A DNA stretch of 64,000 nucleotides from JAVVXB01 sp036651815 (GCA_036651815.1 JAVVXB010000011.1:14388-78387), one strand, 5' to 3'; shown: positions 52,750-63,031, counted from the stretch's first letter. Translations and numbers: made by a program. The notes: generated by a model from the letters alone, not told the origin.

Positions 52750-54875
52750 AGCGTACCTTCCTTTTATTCTATATTTTATTAACCGCGTTGCTGGTTCCAG
52801 CAGTTTTCGCGTTAGGCACAAGCAATGGACCCCTCATAGAACAGTGTACGATCACGTTGCCCGACAATGTCGATGCTGCAGCCACAGAACGATTGTGTGA
52901 CGACAACGTCATGACCCGCGTGCGTTTTAAGGTGTCGCAAAAGCTTCTCATCGAAGTACCAGCCAGCGCCAAGGGGCTGTATATCGTTTGGTATGAATCG
53001 CCGAAAATCGCAACGGTCAGGCAGTTGAACGAAGATGGGTCGCTTTTATCGGAAACGCCTGCGGGTGGAGGCGTCTTGAACGAGTTTTTACCCCTTTCCG
53101 TTGGTATACGAACTGTCGAAATTTCAGCAGCTACCGCCTATATCCTATCGGATGTTGCCATCTATGCTTCCGCTACACCGCCAAAGCATCTGCCATTGTC
53201 CGATGCTTTGCCACAAAAAGTTGACCTGATGCTAATTGCGGCGCACACGGGCGATGAACAATCGGCTCTTGGTGGTGTTTTGCCAATCTATGCAGGTACA
53301 CGCGGCATGACATGCGCAGTGGCCTTTCTTTCTCATAAAAACCGACTGTCTCAGCAAGATGCCATCACAGCATTACGATTCTGTGGCGTTGATACCGCAC
53401 CCATCTTTGGTGGATTTCCTTACCGTATTTACACAGAAAGCAATGCAATCGACGACGAACTGCGCGGCATCTGGGACGCTGGAGAAGTCGAAACCGCGCT
53501 GGTTCGCTATCTTCGTCAATACCGTCCTGAGGTGCTTGTCACTCACAATTCCAACGGTGAGGAGGGCGAAGGTTTATGCAAGCTGACCAGCCGTTTGGTT
53601 CAAAAGGCGGTTGATTCCGCTGCTTCTTCCTCCTTTGATCTTGCTTCGGAACAGCAATACGGCGTATGGCAAGTCAAGAAAGTCTATTGTCATGAATCCA
53701 GCGCAGACGCAGTCCATCTGGATACCGATGTTGCTCTTGCGCCCCTTGGCTCCACAACCGCTGCCGAGATTGCCAACCAAGCCTACAACGCCTACACGTT
53801 TACTGGCATCTATCATCGCACCATCGTTCCAGAAGCGGTTTACACATTAACCGCTTCCACCGTTGGCAGGGATGTTGCCTGCGACGATCTGTTTGAGCAT
53901 GTAGATACAGCCGTGCTGACCACCGACGGCGTTACGCCGCCACCGTCCGATGCGCCGACACCATCGCCCGATCCAAACGCATGGCCCACCGCCATCCCCG
54001 CCCGCCCTACGCCAACGCCCAATCAATATTTTCGCACGGCGGGAGAGCCTGAAGAAACCGTTGTGTTTGACGCCGCCGCTGGACATTATGCCTATCGCTC
54101 AGACAATCTTTCTGTCATCATTGATCGGCACTTGACGGATGAACCGATGGCCTACTATATTGCGCATATCCGCATGCAAAATACGGATGCGTTTCGCCCT
54201 GCCTTTGGCCACAATCGTGAGGGTGGCATGACCAAGCAGTCCGCAGATGGCATGGCACGGCGCTACAAGGCAGTTTTGCTCATCACAGGCGATAATCTAA
54301 CGCATATGGAAGTCGATGAAAAGGGCATATTGCTGCGTAACGGCCGCTACTATTCGGGTAATCAAGCCGAATCAACCCTTGCGCTCTACCCAGATCAGTC
54401 CATGAAACTGTATTTTCCATGGGATACCAACTGGCGGACGTTGCTGGATGACGGTGTGGAAAACACCTACTCCTTCGGTCCAGCACTGGTTGTTGACGGA
54501 CAAGTTTACCCATATGCCTATAAGCACCGTAACCGTAAAAGAAACCCACGCATTGGCGTAGGCATGGTTGAACCGGGGCATTTTGTAGCCATTGCTGTAG
54601 ATGGTCGCATCACAACGTATTCCGTTGGCATGGAAATTATGGATTTTGCAAAATTGTTTGTGACGGAAGGCTGCACAGTCGCCTATAATTTAGACGGCGG
54701 CGCATCGGAAGCGATGCTTTTTATGGGCGAATATGTAAACCTGCGAGCCAGTGCGCACGTCCGCACCCTGCCGGACGGGCTGATGTGGGGCTACAGCGAA
54801 CTGGTACCTGATGTAGACGATCCGCTGCACTTTGATGGTATCTATGAAAATCAGCATCTCCGCAACGATCCGTAA
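52746..54875 (+). CDS. exported protein with degenerate PIG-L domain and phosphodiester glycosidase (NAGPA) domain
   Basis: The 709-aa product has a signal peptide (residues 1-23). Residues about 160-380 are a LmbE/PIG-L-like deacetylase domain whose motif reads H167-T-G169-D170-E171; the usual H-P-D-D-E catalytic Asp is Gly. The second metal motif, normally GHxxH, reads G274-E275-G-L-C278, so both His are lost; the domain is probably inactive. After a Pro/Thr-rich linker (about 400-430), residues 455-700 form a NAGPA domain (FGHNREGGM, GVGMVEPGHFVAIAVDGR, AYNLDGGASEAML), which cleaves phosphodiester-linked sugars. Start overlaps the NUDIX stop codon. Function on surface glycans is inferred. 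Confidence 0.85.
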   Translation: MKRTFLLFYILLTALLVPAVFALGTSNGPLIEQCTITLPDNVDAAATERLCDDNVMTRVRFKVSQKLLIEVPASAKGLYIVWYESPKIATVRQLNEDGSLLSETPAGGGVLNEFLPLSVGIRTVEISAATAYILSDVAIYASATPPKHLPLSDALPQKVDLMLIAAHTGDEQSALGGVLPIYAGTRGMTCAVAFLSHKNRLSQQDAITALRFCGVDTAPIFGGFPYRIYTESNAIDDELRGIWDAGEVETALVRYLRQYRPEVLVTHNSNGEEGEGLCKLTSRLVQKAVDSAASSSFDLASEQQYGVWQVKKVYCHESSADAVHLDTDVALAPLGSTTAAEIANQAYNAYTFTGIYHRTIVPEAVYTLTASTVGRDVACDDLFEHVDTAVLTTDGVTPPPSDAPTPSPDPNAWPTAIPARPTPTPNQYFRTAGEPEETVVFDAAAGHYAYRSDNLSVIIDRHLTDEPMAYYIAHIRMQNTDAFRPAFGHNREGGMTKQSADGMARRYKAVLLITGDNLTHMEVDEKGILLRNGRYYSGNQAESTLALYPDQSMKLYFPWDTNWRTLLDDGVENTYSFGPALVVDGQVYPYAYKHRNRKRNPRIGVGMVEPGHFVAIAVDGRITTYSVGMEIMDFAKLFVTEGCTVAYNLDGGASEAMLFMGEYVNLRASAHVRTLPDGLMWGYSELVPDVDDPLHFDGIYENQHLRNDP

Positions 54876-54888
54876 AACACGTTTTCGT

Positions 54889-55518
54889 TTATTCTCTGCC
54901 CAATAGGTACAGCAAAGCATTCACGATGGCAGCGGCAACCGTGCTGCCACCTTTACGCCCACGCGCCACAATATACGGTGCAGCATCTCCCATGATCAGC
55001 TCCTTGGAGGGCACAACGTTCACGAACCCCACCGGCACACCAATGATGAGCCGCGGCGATACCTTGCCTTGCTCCATCAGCGTATGCAGCCGCAGCAGCG
55101 CAGTCGGTGCGTTGCCTATTGCGAAAATCAAAGGCCGGTCAAGGGACACTGCCTTATCCATGCACGCCTGGGCCCGGGTTGTGCCATTGGCTTTCGCCAA
55201 TTCACGCACATCGTCGTCCGCCATAAAACAGAATGCTTCCCCACCATGCGCAGCCAACAGTGCTTTGTTGATGCCCGCTTTTGCCATGTTGGTATCCGTC
55301 ACCACGCACGCGCCTTCCCCAATCGCCTTAAGTGCCAGCTGCACAACATGATCTGAAAAACACAGGCTGTCCGCAAACTCAAAATCTGCCGTTGAATGGA
55401 TTACACGTTTGATGATCGGCGCTTGTTCAGGATCTAGCAGATGTGGAAGCTCAGCTTCAATTAAAGCAAAGCTCTTTGCTTCGATTTCCTCCGGCCTAAT
55501 GTATTCAATTGTAGTCAT
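54889..55518 (-). CDS. cbiC: cobalt-precorrin-8 methylmutase
   Basis: The 209-aa enzyme moves the C11 methyl to C12 giving cobyrinate. RVIHSTADFEFAD carries the catalytic His; GACVVTDTNMAKAGINK and FAIGNAPTALLRL and PVGFVNVVPSKE are conserved. It is the last gene of the cbi operon in this window. It ends 13 nt from the convergent phosphodiester-glycosidase gene, and no terminator is visible between them. Confidence 0.95.
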   Translation of the reverse strand: MTTIEYIRPEEIEAKSFALIEAELPHLLDPEQAPIIKRVIHSTADFEFADSLCFSDHVVQLALKAIGEGACVVTDTNMAKAGINKALLAAHGGEAFCFMADDDVRELAKANGTTRAQACMDKAVSLDRPLIFAIGNAPTALLRLHTLMEQGKVSPRLIIGVPVGFVNVVPSKELIMGDAAPYIVARGRKGGSTVAAAIVNALLYLLGRE

Positions 55519-55520
55519 CG

Positions 55521-57011
55521 TTAAATCCCTTCCTTTAAAATTTGATAGATTAATTCCATGTTGAGATGTTTGCGCACACCCACAGCCAGCTTATCGTACT
55601 GGTCCTCCTTATACGCGGCATAGTCAAAGGCTTGTTCTGCCGGCACAGGAATTCCTTTACGCGCACACAGTATTTGGATCAGCGCGGTCCGGCATTCCGT
55701 GGAATCAAAGATTCCATGCAGATAGCTACCCGCCACACAATCGTTCTGACAACCGTCATTCGACCCATTTGTCAGGTGCAACAGTGGCTTTGCCTCATCA
55801 TCCAACGTAGTTTGCCCCATATGTATTTCATATCCCTCCACCACCGCACCAGAAAGTCCGGAAAACGCGCCATTGATCGCTAGCATCCTGCCGGTCACGC
55901 GGGTACGGTGTTTTGTGTCTGCAAATTTCGTGACCATTGGCAGCAACGCCATGCCACGCACTGAACCACCGCCCTCCACGCCCGCCACATCGGTTATACG
56001 CCGGCCAAGCATCTGATAGCCGCCACACACACCGAACACCAGCGTTCCTGCAGAGACTAGCTTGAGAATCGATGCCTCCAGACCGCATTGGCGAAGCCAT
56101 AACAAATCTGAAATTGTATTTTTTGTGCCGGGCAGCACGATAAGATCCGGCTTTCCCAGTTCTTTTGCCGCGCTCACATAGCGCACGCCCACACCAGGAG
56201 TGGCTTCCAGCGCAGCAAAATCCGTAAAGTTTGACAGTCGTGGCAAACGGATTACTGCAATATTGATCTGCGCGTCTGCCCGCTGCTGCAACCGGTCACT
56301 CAAGCTATCCTCGTCCTCAATATCCACACAAAGATATGGCAGCACACCGGCAACAGGCACATGTGTGCGCTTCATCAGCATGTCCAGACCAGGCTGTAAA
56401 ATGGCTTCATTACCACGAAATTTATTAATAATTATCGCTTTTACCATATTTCGTTCATCCTCCGGTAATAGCAGAAGCGTACCGCAGAGTTGAGCAAATA
56501 CACCACCCCGATCAATATCACCCACTAGCAGTACAGGCGCCTTGGCCATCTTCGCCATTCCCATGTTGACGATATCGCCATCCATCAGGTTGATCTCAGC
56601 AGGACTGCCTGCACCTTCGATGACTATGATGTCATTTTCAGTGGCAAGCGTATGGTACGCCTGTAGAATGTCTGGAATCAATGTATGTTTCATGGCAAAG
56701 TACGCATCTGCTCTCATATTACCGCGCACCTCACCCATGACAATTACCTGACTGCCCATATCCGTCACCGGTTTCAGCAAAATTGGATTCATCAGCACGG
56801 AAGGTTCTTTGCCGCAGGCCTCCGCCTGTACCACCTGCGCGCGACCCATCTCAAGCCCATCGCGCGTGATAAAGGAATTGAGTGCCATGTTCTGCGATTT
56901 AAACGGTGCAACACGGTAACCATCCTGCTTGAATATGCGGCACAGTCCAGCCGTCAGCAGGCTTTTCCCTGCATTGGACATGGTCCCCTGCACCATGATT
57001 GACTTAGCCAT
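55521..57011 (-). CDS. cbiP: cobyric acid synthase
   Basis: The 496-aa amidotransferase adds four amide groups to adenosyl-cobyrinate diamide using glutamine and ATP. VQGTMSNAGKSLL is the dethiobiotin-synthetase-like P-loop; VLLVGDIDRGGVFAQL and the KNTISDL segment follow; FGVCGGYQMLG holds the GATase Cys and EIHMGQT the triad region. It overlaps cobD by 8 nt and lies 2 nt from cbiC. Confidence 0.96.
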   Translation of the reverse strand: MAKSIMVQGTMSNAGKSLLTAGLCRIFKQDGYRVAPFKSQNMALNSFITRDGLEMGRAQVVQAEACGKEPSVLMNPILLKPVTDMGSQVIVMGEVRGNMRADAYFAMKHTLIPDILQAYHTLATENDIIVIEGAGSPAEINLMDGDIVNMGMAKMAKAPVLLVGDIDRGGVFAQLCGTLLLLPEDERNMVKAIIINKFRGNEAILQPGLDMLMKRTHVPVAGVLPYLCVDIEDEDSLSDRLQQRADAQINIAVIRLPRLSNFTDFAALEATPGVGVRYVSAAKELGKPDLIVLPGTKNTISDLLWLRQCGLEASILKLVSAGTLVFGVCGGYQMLGRRITDVAGVEGGGSVRGMALLPMVTKFADTKHRTRVTGRMLAINGAFSGLSGAVVEGYEIHMGQTTLDDEAKPLLHLTNGSNDGCQNDCVAGSYLHGIFDSTECRTALIQILCARKGIPVPAEQAFDYAAYKEDQYDKLAVGVRKHLNMELIYQILKEGI

Positions 57012-58041
57012 GCAATACCTCTCCCAGCGCTGTCAATAGCGCCTCGTTCTCCGCGCGGAGCCGAATACCGACGCGATAATATCGTTCATCCAATCCCACA
57101 AAGTCCGTACATGAGCGAATCAATATGCCCTTGGCAAGCAACGGCTCTTTGAGTGGTTGTTCGCAGGTAAATAACAGAAAATTCGCTTCCGACGGGCAAA
57201 CGCCAAACCCGAGTTTCATCAATCCATCCGTCAAAAAAACACGCTCCCCCGCGATTACGCGGCGCGTCTTTTCCGCAATGCCTACACAGTGCATGGCAGC
57301 AATTCCCGCGGACTGCGCAACGCCTGAAACGCTCCAGCACTGTGCTTCCCGTTCGGTTTTATCCAGCACCTCATCATTAGCAGACACAAGATATCCAAGT
57401 CGTAGTCCTGCCATGGCGTAGAGTTTTGTAAATGCCCGCAGGATCACGATGCGATCATTGTGTTCCATCAGCGGCTGCGCGGAAATACCCTCCGTAAACG
57501 GCAGAAAGCATTCGTCAACGACGAGCAACGTGCCTGTATGATGGCATCGCTTTGCAACGCTTGCCAGAACAGATGGTTGAATGAGCCGTCCTGTTGGATT
57601 GTTCGGATTGCAGAGGAACATCAGATCGGTATTTTCAGTAATTTCTGAACATATTTGTTCCGTCAATGGAAAATGTTCTGCCATGTTCAGCGGATATTGC
57701 TGGATATTGGCGCCGAAATGTACAGCAGTCCGCTCATATTCCGTGAACGTAGGTACACTTACCAACACCTGTTTGGGGCGTAGTGCCGCACAAAGTCGCC
57801 AGATAAGATCTGCCGCACCATTGCCGCAGACGATCTGCTCCCGCTTTACGCCGTCATGTACCGAAATCGTATTTTTCAATGCGCGGCAAAGAGAATCCGG
57901 ATACGTCTCATACTCGTTCAGGTGTGCAATCACCGCCGCGCGAACGGGTGACGGCATGCCAAGTGGATTGATATTGACGGAGAAGTCATGCTCAATTCTC
58001 TGACCCGCATAGACATCTCCACCGTGGTCATACTGCCGCAT
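57004..58041 (-). CDS. cobD: L-threonine-O-3-phosphate decarboxylase
   Basis: The 345-aa PLP enzyme of aminotransferase fold I makes (R)-1-amino-2-propanol phosphate, the linker attached by CbiB. DHGGDVYAG, FSVNINPLGMP, CGNGAADLIWRL, FLCNPNNPTGRLI and the Lys-bearing RAFTKLYAMAGLRLGY are typical. ATG 58041 with GGGGGAA upstream is preferred over the TTG that opens the longer frame. The name follows Salmonella usage; it is not the membrane CobD/CbiB of Pseudomonas. Confidence 0.92.
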   Translation of the reverse strand: MRQYDHGGDVYAGQRIEHDFSVNINPLGMPSPVRAAVIAHLNEYETYPDSLCRALKNTISVHDGVKREQIVCGNGAADLIWRLCAALRPKQVLVSVPTFTEYERTAVHFGANIQQYPLNMAEHFPLTEQICSEITENTDLMFLCNPNNPTGRLIQPSVLASVAKRCHHTGTLLVVDECFLPFTEGISAQPLMEHNDRIVILRAFTKLYAMAGLRLGYLVSANDEVLDKTEREAQCWSVSGVAQSAGIAAMHCVGIAEKTRRVIAGERVFLTDGLMKLGFGVCPSEANFLLFTCEQPLKEPLLAKGILIRSCTDFVGLDERYYRVGIRLRAENEALLTALGEVLHG

Positions 58042-59002
58042 AGTACATTCCCCCAATCACCGCCGCCCGCAGTAGCAAGCAGATTAGCAGCATACAGGCT
58101 GCCGTTGTCATCATCAAGGCATTGGCTCGTATAATATCTGCGGGTTCAATGGCACGAATGTCATCTCCAATATACTCTTTTGGATGCATTTTCCCGAAGT
58201 ACACAGCATCCCCAGCCAAACGCACGTGCAATGCACCGGCGCAAACAGCCTCCGTATGTGCCGAATTCGGACTTGCATGTTTTTTGTGGTCGCGCCTATA
58301 GATTTGTCTGGCCATTTTGGCATCCAATCCTAACAATCGTGCGCCAATCATCATCAATACCGCCGCAATCCGCGCAGGCAAATAGTTCAACACATCGTCA
58401 AGTTTGGCAGCCGTTCTGCCAAAGTCAAGATAGCGCTCGTTCTTATAACCAATCATGGAATCCATCGTGTTGACTGCCTTATAGAAGCAACCAAGTGCAC
58501 CGCCACCCAACAGAATATAGAATAGTGGCGCAATCACACCATCCGCCGCATTTTCAGCAACCGTTTCCACTGCTGCCCGCGTTACGCCCGCGTCATCCAA
58601 CATGGCCGTATCACGCCCAACGATCATGGATACATCGTGCCTCGCTTTCTGTAAATCTCCAGCAATTAGATCATCGTGAACCAGCTTGCTTTCCTGTTTT
58701 AGGCTCTTGGCTGCAAGCAGTTGCCAGATGATGATACTTTCCAACGGGAATCCCAGCCATGGACTGATCGTATAGGCGAGCAGCAATATGGCAGCCGGTA
58801 CACCGGTGCATACCATCACCATACAGATTACCAGCAACGTCCCGCCCATTCGTTTACGTTGCATGGGATAGAACGCACGCTCCAACACTGCAATGAGCCG
58901 CCCCATCCCCCGGATGATGTGTGGAAAATGTCGAGGATCACCAAGCAGCAGATCCAATAGAAAACCTGCTAGCAAAGCCATGGATGAAAACATCAATTGC
59001 AT
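58028..59002 (-). CDS. cbiB: adenosylcobinamide-phosphate synthase
   Basis: The 324-aa membrane enzyme joins aminopropanol phosphate to adenosylcobyric acid. LLDLLLGDPRHFPHIIRGMG at the start, ETVAENAADGVIAPLFY and NSAHTEAVCAGALHVRL are the conserved cytoplasmic loops, with about five membrane segments. Start 59002 overlaps the end of cbiA; the frame opens 51 codons further inside cbiA, which is not credible. Confidence 0.94.
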   Translation of the reverse strand: MQLMFSSMALLAGFLLDLLLGDPRHFPHIIRGMGRLIAVLERAFYPMQRKRMGGTLLVICMVMVCTGVPAAILLLAYTISPWLGFPLESIIIWQLLAAKSLKQESKLVHDDLIAGDLQKARHDVSMIVGRDTAMLDDAGVTRAAVETVAENAADGVIAPLFYILLGGGALGCFYKAVNTMDSMIGYKNERYLDFGRTAAKLDDVLNYLPARIAAVLMMIGARLLGLDAKMARQIYRRDHKKHASPNSAHTEAVCAGALHVRLAGDAVYFGKMHPKEYIGDDIRAIEPADIIRANALMMTTAACMLLICLLLRAAVIGGMYYAAV

Positions 59003-60324
59003 GTCGCCACCGCCTTTTCCACAAAATTCTTGGCAAACACGGGATTTGACGGCAAATACAGATGCGGAAATCCTGCGTACAGCGAAGGAGTTGCATGAAC
59101 GCATGCATACGTTGTTCCGTTTCCTGCCTTCCGTGCCGAAAATCCATCTCCGCAATCCGTACTGTCCCAGTAATGAAACTCGTGGCCGCGAATGTTCTCC
59201 CCTGCTCTTCCAAGCAGATTATTGTGCTGTGCCACCAGCGTCACATACCCAAAACGCTGCAATCGTTCCGTTCTGTATGCATCAGCAGCAATGGCGTCTA
59301 CCATTGGTACCCCGTCTAGATGTGCATGTAAATATAAAAAACCACCACATTCGGCTATGGTTGGCAGGCCACCCAACACCGCCGTACGAATGGAGGTCCG
59401 CATAGTAGTGTTGCCCGACAGTGCAGCCGCATGTAGCTCCGGATACCCGCCAGGCAGATATAACCCCTGTGTCCGCTCTGGAAGCGCAGCATCACTGCAC
59501 GGAGAAAAGTAGATGAGTTGGCAGCCAAGGCTTTCAAGCAACTCCAAATTTTCACGATACAAAAAGCAAAATGCAGCATCTCTCGCCACTGCAATCCGTG
59601 CGCGCGGTTCTCCACGCCACCGGGCAAACGGTGCGGTTTCGATATGTGAAGCCGTACCGGCGAGCACAAGCAATCCGTCAAGATCGATGTATTTCTCCGC
59701 CAATACGCCAAGGTTTTCCACCTTGTTTTTAAGATCGTTGAGTTCCCCAGCGGTCACAAGACCCAAATGACGGCTCTCAAATGACAATTCTGCCCGTTTG
59801 GGCAGATAGCCATATGCCTGTACCCCCGCATGTTCTGCAATTTTTGCAAGCATCGGATACGTGCCTGTAGAAATGTTATTAAAGATGACCCCGCGCAGCC
59901 CGTTGTCCGGACGATATCGAATAAAACCTTCCAATATCGCTCCGGCAGACGTACTCATTCCACGGGCATTGAGCACCAGCACCGCAGGGGTTCCTGTCGA
60001 CTGCGCCACCTCGCAGGTGCTATACTGACCCCCAGCGCCAATGCCGTCGTAATAACCCATTACACCTTCCACTAAAGAAATATCACGGCCTGCATGTGTA
60101 TTGAGCATTTGCAGAAGGGTATCGCGCCCACAAAAGAACGGATCCAGATTATGTGCTGTCACGCCCAATACCGACCGATGGAACATGGGATCGATATAGT
60201 CCGGTCCGCATTTGAATGATGAAACATCCAGCCCTCTACGTACAAGCGCAGATAGCACCGCCACCATGACGGTGGTTTTCCCACATCCACTGTTGGTTCC
60301 CGCCAATATAAAACGATTATGCAT
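58993..60324 (-). CDS. cbiA: cobyrinic acid a,c-diamide synthase
   Basis: The 443-aa enzyme amidates the a and c side chains. ILAGTNSGCGKTTVMV is the P-loop, FKCGPDYIDPMFH, SLVEGVMGYYDG and AIAECGGFLYL (GATase Cys region) are family sites. It overlaps both neighbours by a few bases, as is the rule in this operon. Confidence 0.96.
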   Translation of the reverse strand: MHNRFILAGTNSGCGKTTVMVAVLSALVRRGLDVSSFKCGPDYIDPMFHRSVLGVTAHNLDPFFCGRDTLLQMLNTHAGRDISLVEGVMGYYDGIGAGGQYSTCEVAQSTGTPAVLVLNARGMSTSAGAILEGFIRYRPDNGLRGVIFNNISTGTYPMLAKIAEHAGVQAYGYLPKRAELSFESRHLGLVTAGELNDLKNKVENLGVLAEKYIDLDGLLVLAGTASHIETAPFARWRGEPRARIAVARDAAFCFLYRENLELLESLGCQLIYFSPCSDAALPERTQGLYLPGGYPELHAAALSGNTTMRTSIRTAVLGGLPTIAECGGFLYLHAHLDGVPMVDAIAADAYRTERLQRFGYVTLVAQHNNLLGRAGENIRGHEFHYWDSTDCGDGFSARKAGNGTTYACVHATPSLYAGFPHLYLPSNPVFAKNFVEKAVATCN

Positions 60325-61507
60325 CCATCCCGCCTCCGCTAATGATGAAGATTGGATTCTGTGCCATCATCAGGTGCAGTCCGCCCGTTTTTTTAGTCCG
60401 CGCGACAGAAATCTGCGTTAGCTCTGGATCGAACCCCGCATTCGACAGCGTGCTGATAGCAGCCGTTGCGCTCTCAAGTGCAATAGCGTTGACCACGATG
60501 CGTACGCAAGGATTTTTTCGGATCAGTATACGTACAATTTCAGGGAGATTTCCCCCACTGCCGCCAATAAATGCCGCGTTTGGCGCAGGCCAGTCGCACA
60601 ATATCTCCGGTGCACTGCCATGAAAAACCTTCACATTGCCAACATGGAACCGTACGCAGTTTTCCTGCGTCAGCGCGACCGCCTCTTCTTTGGTATCCGC
60701 AGCATACACACGCCCCTTATGTGCAGAAAGCGCCAGCTCTACCGTCACCGAACCCGTGCCACAGCCAATGTCATAGCAAACATCTGTTTCCCGCAATGCT
60801 AATTTGGACAGCGAAACCGCTCGAACTTCAGCCTTTGTCATCGGCACATCTCCGCGCAAAAACACATCATCCGCGATTCCAGTGCGCACGCTGTTATCGA
60901 ACATGTCATTCTCAATTATCAGTACAGTCAGTGGCGCATAGCACCCTTCTGAAAGCGCCGCTGCAGTGATCTGCGTCACCCGTTCACTGTCTGCGCCAAG
61001 GTCTTCGCCAACGCGCACAGATAATGCGCCAAATCCAGCTGCTTTCAAGGCATTGCCAATCTCCTGTACATTGCCGCCGGTCAACGCAAACGTCACATGA
61101 TTTCTACGAACAACATCGACAATGCTGCTTTCTGTACCATGCAGGCTGACCAACGCCGCATCCTGCCACGGTAACCCACACTTGGCAAAGAAGCTACTGA
61201 CCGACGAAATACCTGGCAGCAAGCGCACATCAAATGCAGAAAGAGCTGTTTTGAGCGAACCTGCCGCACTGTAGAACCCCACATCACCCGAAACCAGCAC
61301 TGCATAATTATTGCCAGTGTGTTGCGCAATCCAAGCAGCAACAGTATCCGGTTGATATGAAACAAACAATGTCTTCCCTAAATTTGCAAACGATTCCACC
61401 ATGCGTTTGGCGCCAATCAACGCATCGGCGCGCTCGATTGCATGCATCCCCTCCGCAGTAATGGTCTGCCGATTCATGCCCATCCCGACAATATACACCG
61501 TTTTCAT
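60317..61507 (-). CDS. cbiET: fused precorrin-6Y C5- and C15-methyltransferase (CbiE-CbiT)
   Basis: The 396-aa product joins CbiE (about 1-200: VYIVGMGMNRQTITAEG, VLVSGDVGFYSAA) with CbiT (about 205-396: CYDIGCGTGSVTVELAL, the SAM-binding site, and FIGGSGGNLPEI). Together they methylate C5 and C15 and decarboxylate the acetate side chain. Fused forms are common. It overlaps cbiJ by 4 nt. Confidence 0.94.
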   Translation of the reverse strand: MKTVYIVGMGMNRQTITAEGMHAIERADALIGAKRMVESFANLGKTLFVSYQPDTVAAWIAQHTGNNYAVLVSGDVGFYSAAGSLKTALSAFDVRLLPGISSVSSFFAKCGLPWQDAALVSLHGTESSIVDVVRRNHVTFALTGGNVQEIGNALKAAGFGALSVRVGEDLGADSERVTQITAAALSEGCYAPLTVLIIENDMFDNSVRTGIADDVFLRGDVPMTKAEVRAVSLSKLALRETDVCYDIGCGTGSVTVELALSAHKGRVYAADTKEEAVALTQENCVRFHVGNVKVFHGSAPEILCDWPAPNAAFIGGSGGNLPEIVRILIRKNPCVRIVVNAIALESATAAISTLSNAGFDPELTQISVARTKKTGGLHLMMAQNPIFIISGGGMDA

Positions 61508-62286
61508 GCCTGCATGTCTCCGTTCTCATCGTTACTTTCAGACAACATGGTTAATTGTTGCAGCACTTCGTGTAGCGTAGATCCCTGTTCCGACCGAGGT
61601 CTTCTCAGCACTGCAATCCGCATATCACAGTCGTGCGCCGCCTGCACCTTTTCCATGAATCCACCGCCCGTACCGGATTCCTTCGTAATCAAAATATCCG
61701 CACCTACCGTTTGAAACATAGCCGTGTTGAGTATCCGTGAAAACGGTCCCTGCATGCAGATCATGTGTCTTGCCGGGTATCCAAGGGCAATGCAGTTGGC
61801 AATACTCTCGATGGATGGCAGCATGCGCATCCAAATGCGGTCTGCATAGCCCTTAACCGTAGTTAACATTGCCGCTTCTTTTGCCCCAGTGGTAGAAAAA
61901 ATCGTTCCTTCCGTGGTGTTCAACCAGTCTGTCAATGATAATAATGTATCAAATACGATGCAGCCGTCTAAATCTTGTGCCGCACGCAGCACACGGGTTA
62001 ACCGTACCTGTGCCGCCGCGCAGGCTAAGGCGATATTGTCGCTGACCACAGCCGCATACGGATGTGTGGCGTCAATGACCATTTCAGGTTGTTCGCGCAC
62101 GAGCAACGCGGCGATGTCCGCGCGGTCTAGTTTTCCGGTATGCACAATAACCGGGGACACGCAGGTAAGCAGCTGTTCACCGTATTGGCTGGCAACACAC
62201 ACCAACGATGGAATGCTACGTTTGCTTAACGCCTCTGCCAGAATGCGTCCCTCACTGGTGCCACCGAATACAATGACCTTAACCAT
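61504..62286 (-). CDS. cbiJ: cobalt-precorrin-6A reductase
   Basis: The 260-aa NAD(P)H-dependent reductase begins VIVFGGTSEGRILAEAL, and has VIDATHPYAAVVSDN, RVLRAAQ and DILITKESGTGGGFMEKV typical of CbiJ/CobK. The start at 62286 overlaps the end of cbiH by 8 nt; longer in-frame reading lies inside cbiH. Confidence 0.94.
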   Translation of the reverse strand: MVKVIVFGGTSEGRILAEALSKRSIPSLVCVASQYGEQLLTCVSPVIVHTGKLDRADIAALLVREQPEMVIDATHPYAAVVSDNIALACAAAQVRLTRVLRAAQDLDGCIVFDTLLSLTDWLNTTEGTIFSTTGAKEAAMLTTVKGYADRIWMRMLPSIESIANCIALGYPARHMICMQGPFSRILNTAMFQTVGADILITKESGTGGGFMEKVQAAHDCDMRIAVLRRPRSEQGSTLHEVLQQLTMLSESNDENGDMQA

Positions 62287-63010
62287 GCTGATACCCTCGC
62301 ACCGAGACCATCTTTCCATGAACCACAATGGTCTGCGCATTGCCAACGAAAACGGTGGTAAACATGTCCACCTCGGTATCTGCGAGCGCAGCCAGTGTCG
62401 TCAATTCGGTATTCTCTCCCTCGCGACCAATGTTTTTCGCAATGCCGCACACGGTATCCGCCGGTTTATAGCGCAGCATGATTTCACACGCACGGCGCAG
62501 AAAATCGGGGCGCCCCTTACTCATTGGATTATAAATGCAAATCGCGAAATCTGCTTCCGCTGCACAGGCAACACGCTTTTCAATACGCTCCCAGGGAGTT
62601 AAAAGATTGCTGAGACTGACCACGGCGAAATCGCTTGTCAACGGTGCACCGAGCAATGCCCCACCAGCCAGTGCGGCAGTGACACCGGGCACAATGAAGA
62701 TCTCTACCGTCGGAAAGGATTCCGACAGCTCATATATCAGCCCTGCCATGCCATAAACGCCCGCGTCTCCGCTACACACAACCGCAACGTTCCTGCCGCT
62801 GGCCGCCATTTCCAGCGCCAGCTTACAACGATCCACCTCCTGTAGCATGCCAGTTGCCGCAAATTCTTTGTTTTCATAATAGGGGCGTACCAGTGCGATA
62901 TACTTGGTGTACCCAATTATCACATCCGATTTTTGGAGCGCTGCATCCGCTTCTAGCGTCATGCCGGATTGTTCGCCCGGTCCAATGCCTACCACATAAA
63001 GTTGCTGCAT
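62279..63010 (-). CDS. cbiH: precorrin-3B C17-methyltransferase
   Basis: The 243-aa SAM-dependent enzyme contracts the ring and methylates C17. LYVVGIGPGEQSGMT, VVCSGDAGVYGMAGLIYE, IVPGVTAALAGGALLGAPL and CIYNPMSKGRPDFL are the TP-methylase/CbiH sites. ATG 63010 follows AGGAGG, which overlaps an alternative upstream ATG, so the shorter form is chosen. Confidence 0.95.
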   Translation of the reverse strand: MQQLYVVGIGPGEQSGMTLEADAALQKSDVIIGYTKYIALVRPYYENKEFAATGMLQEVDRCKLALEMAASGRNVAVVCSGDAGVYGMAGLIYELSESFPTVEIFIVPGVTAALAGGALLGAPLTSDFAVVSLSNLLTPWERIEKRVACAAEADFAICIYNPMSKGRPDFLRRACEIMLRYKPADTVCGIAKNIGREGENTELTTLAALADTEVDMFTTVFVGNAQTIVVHGKMVSVRGYQHG

Positions 63011-63031
63011 CGATTCCTCCTGCATTCTTTG

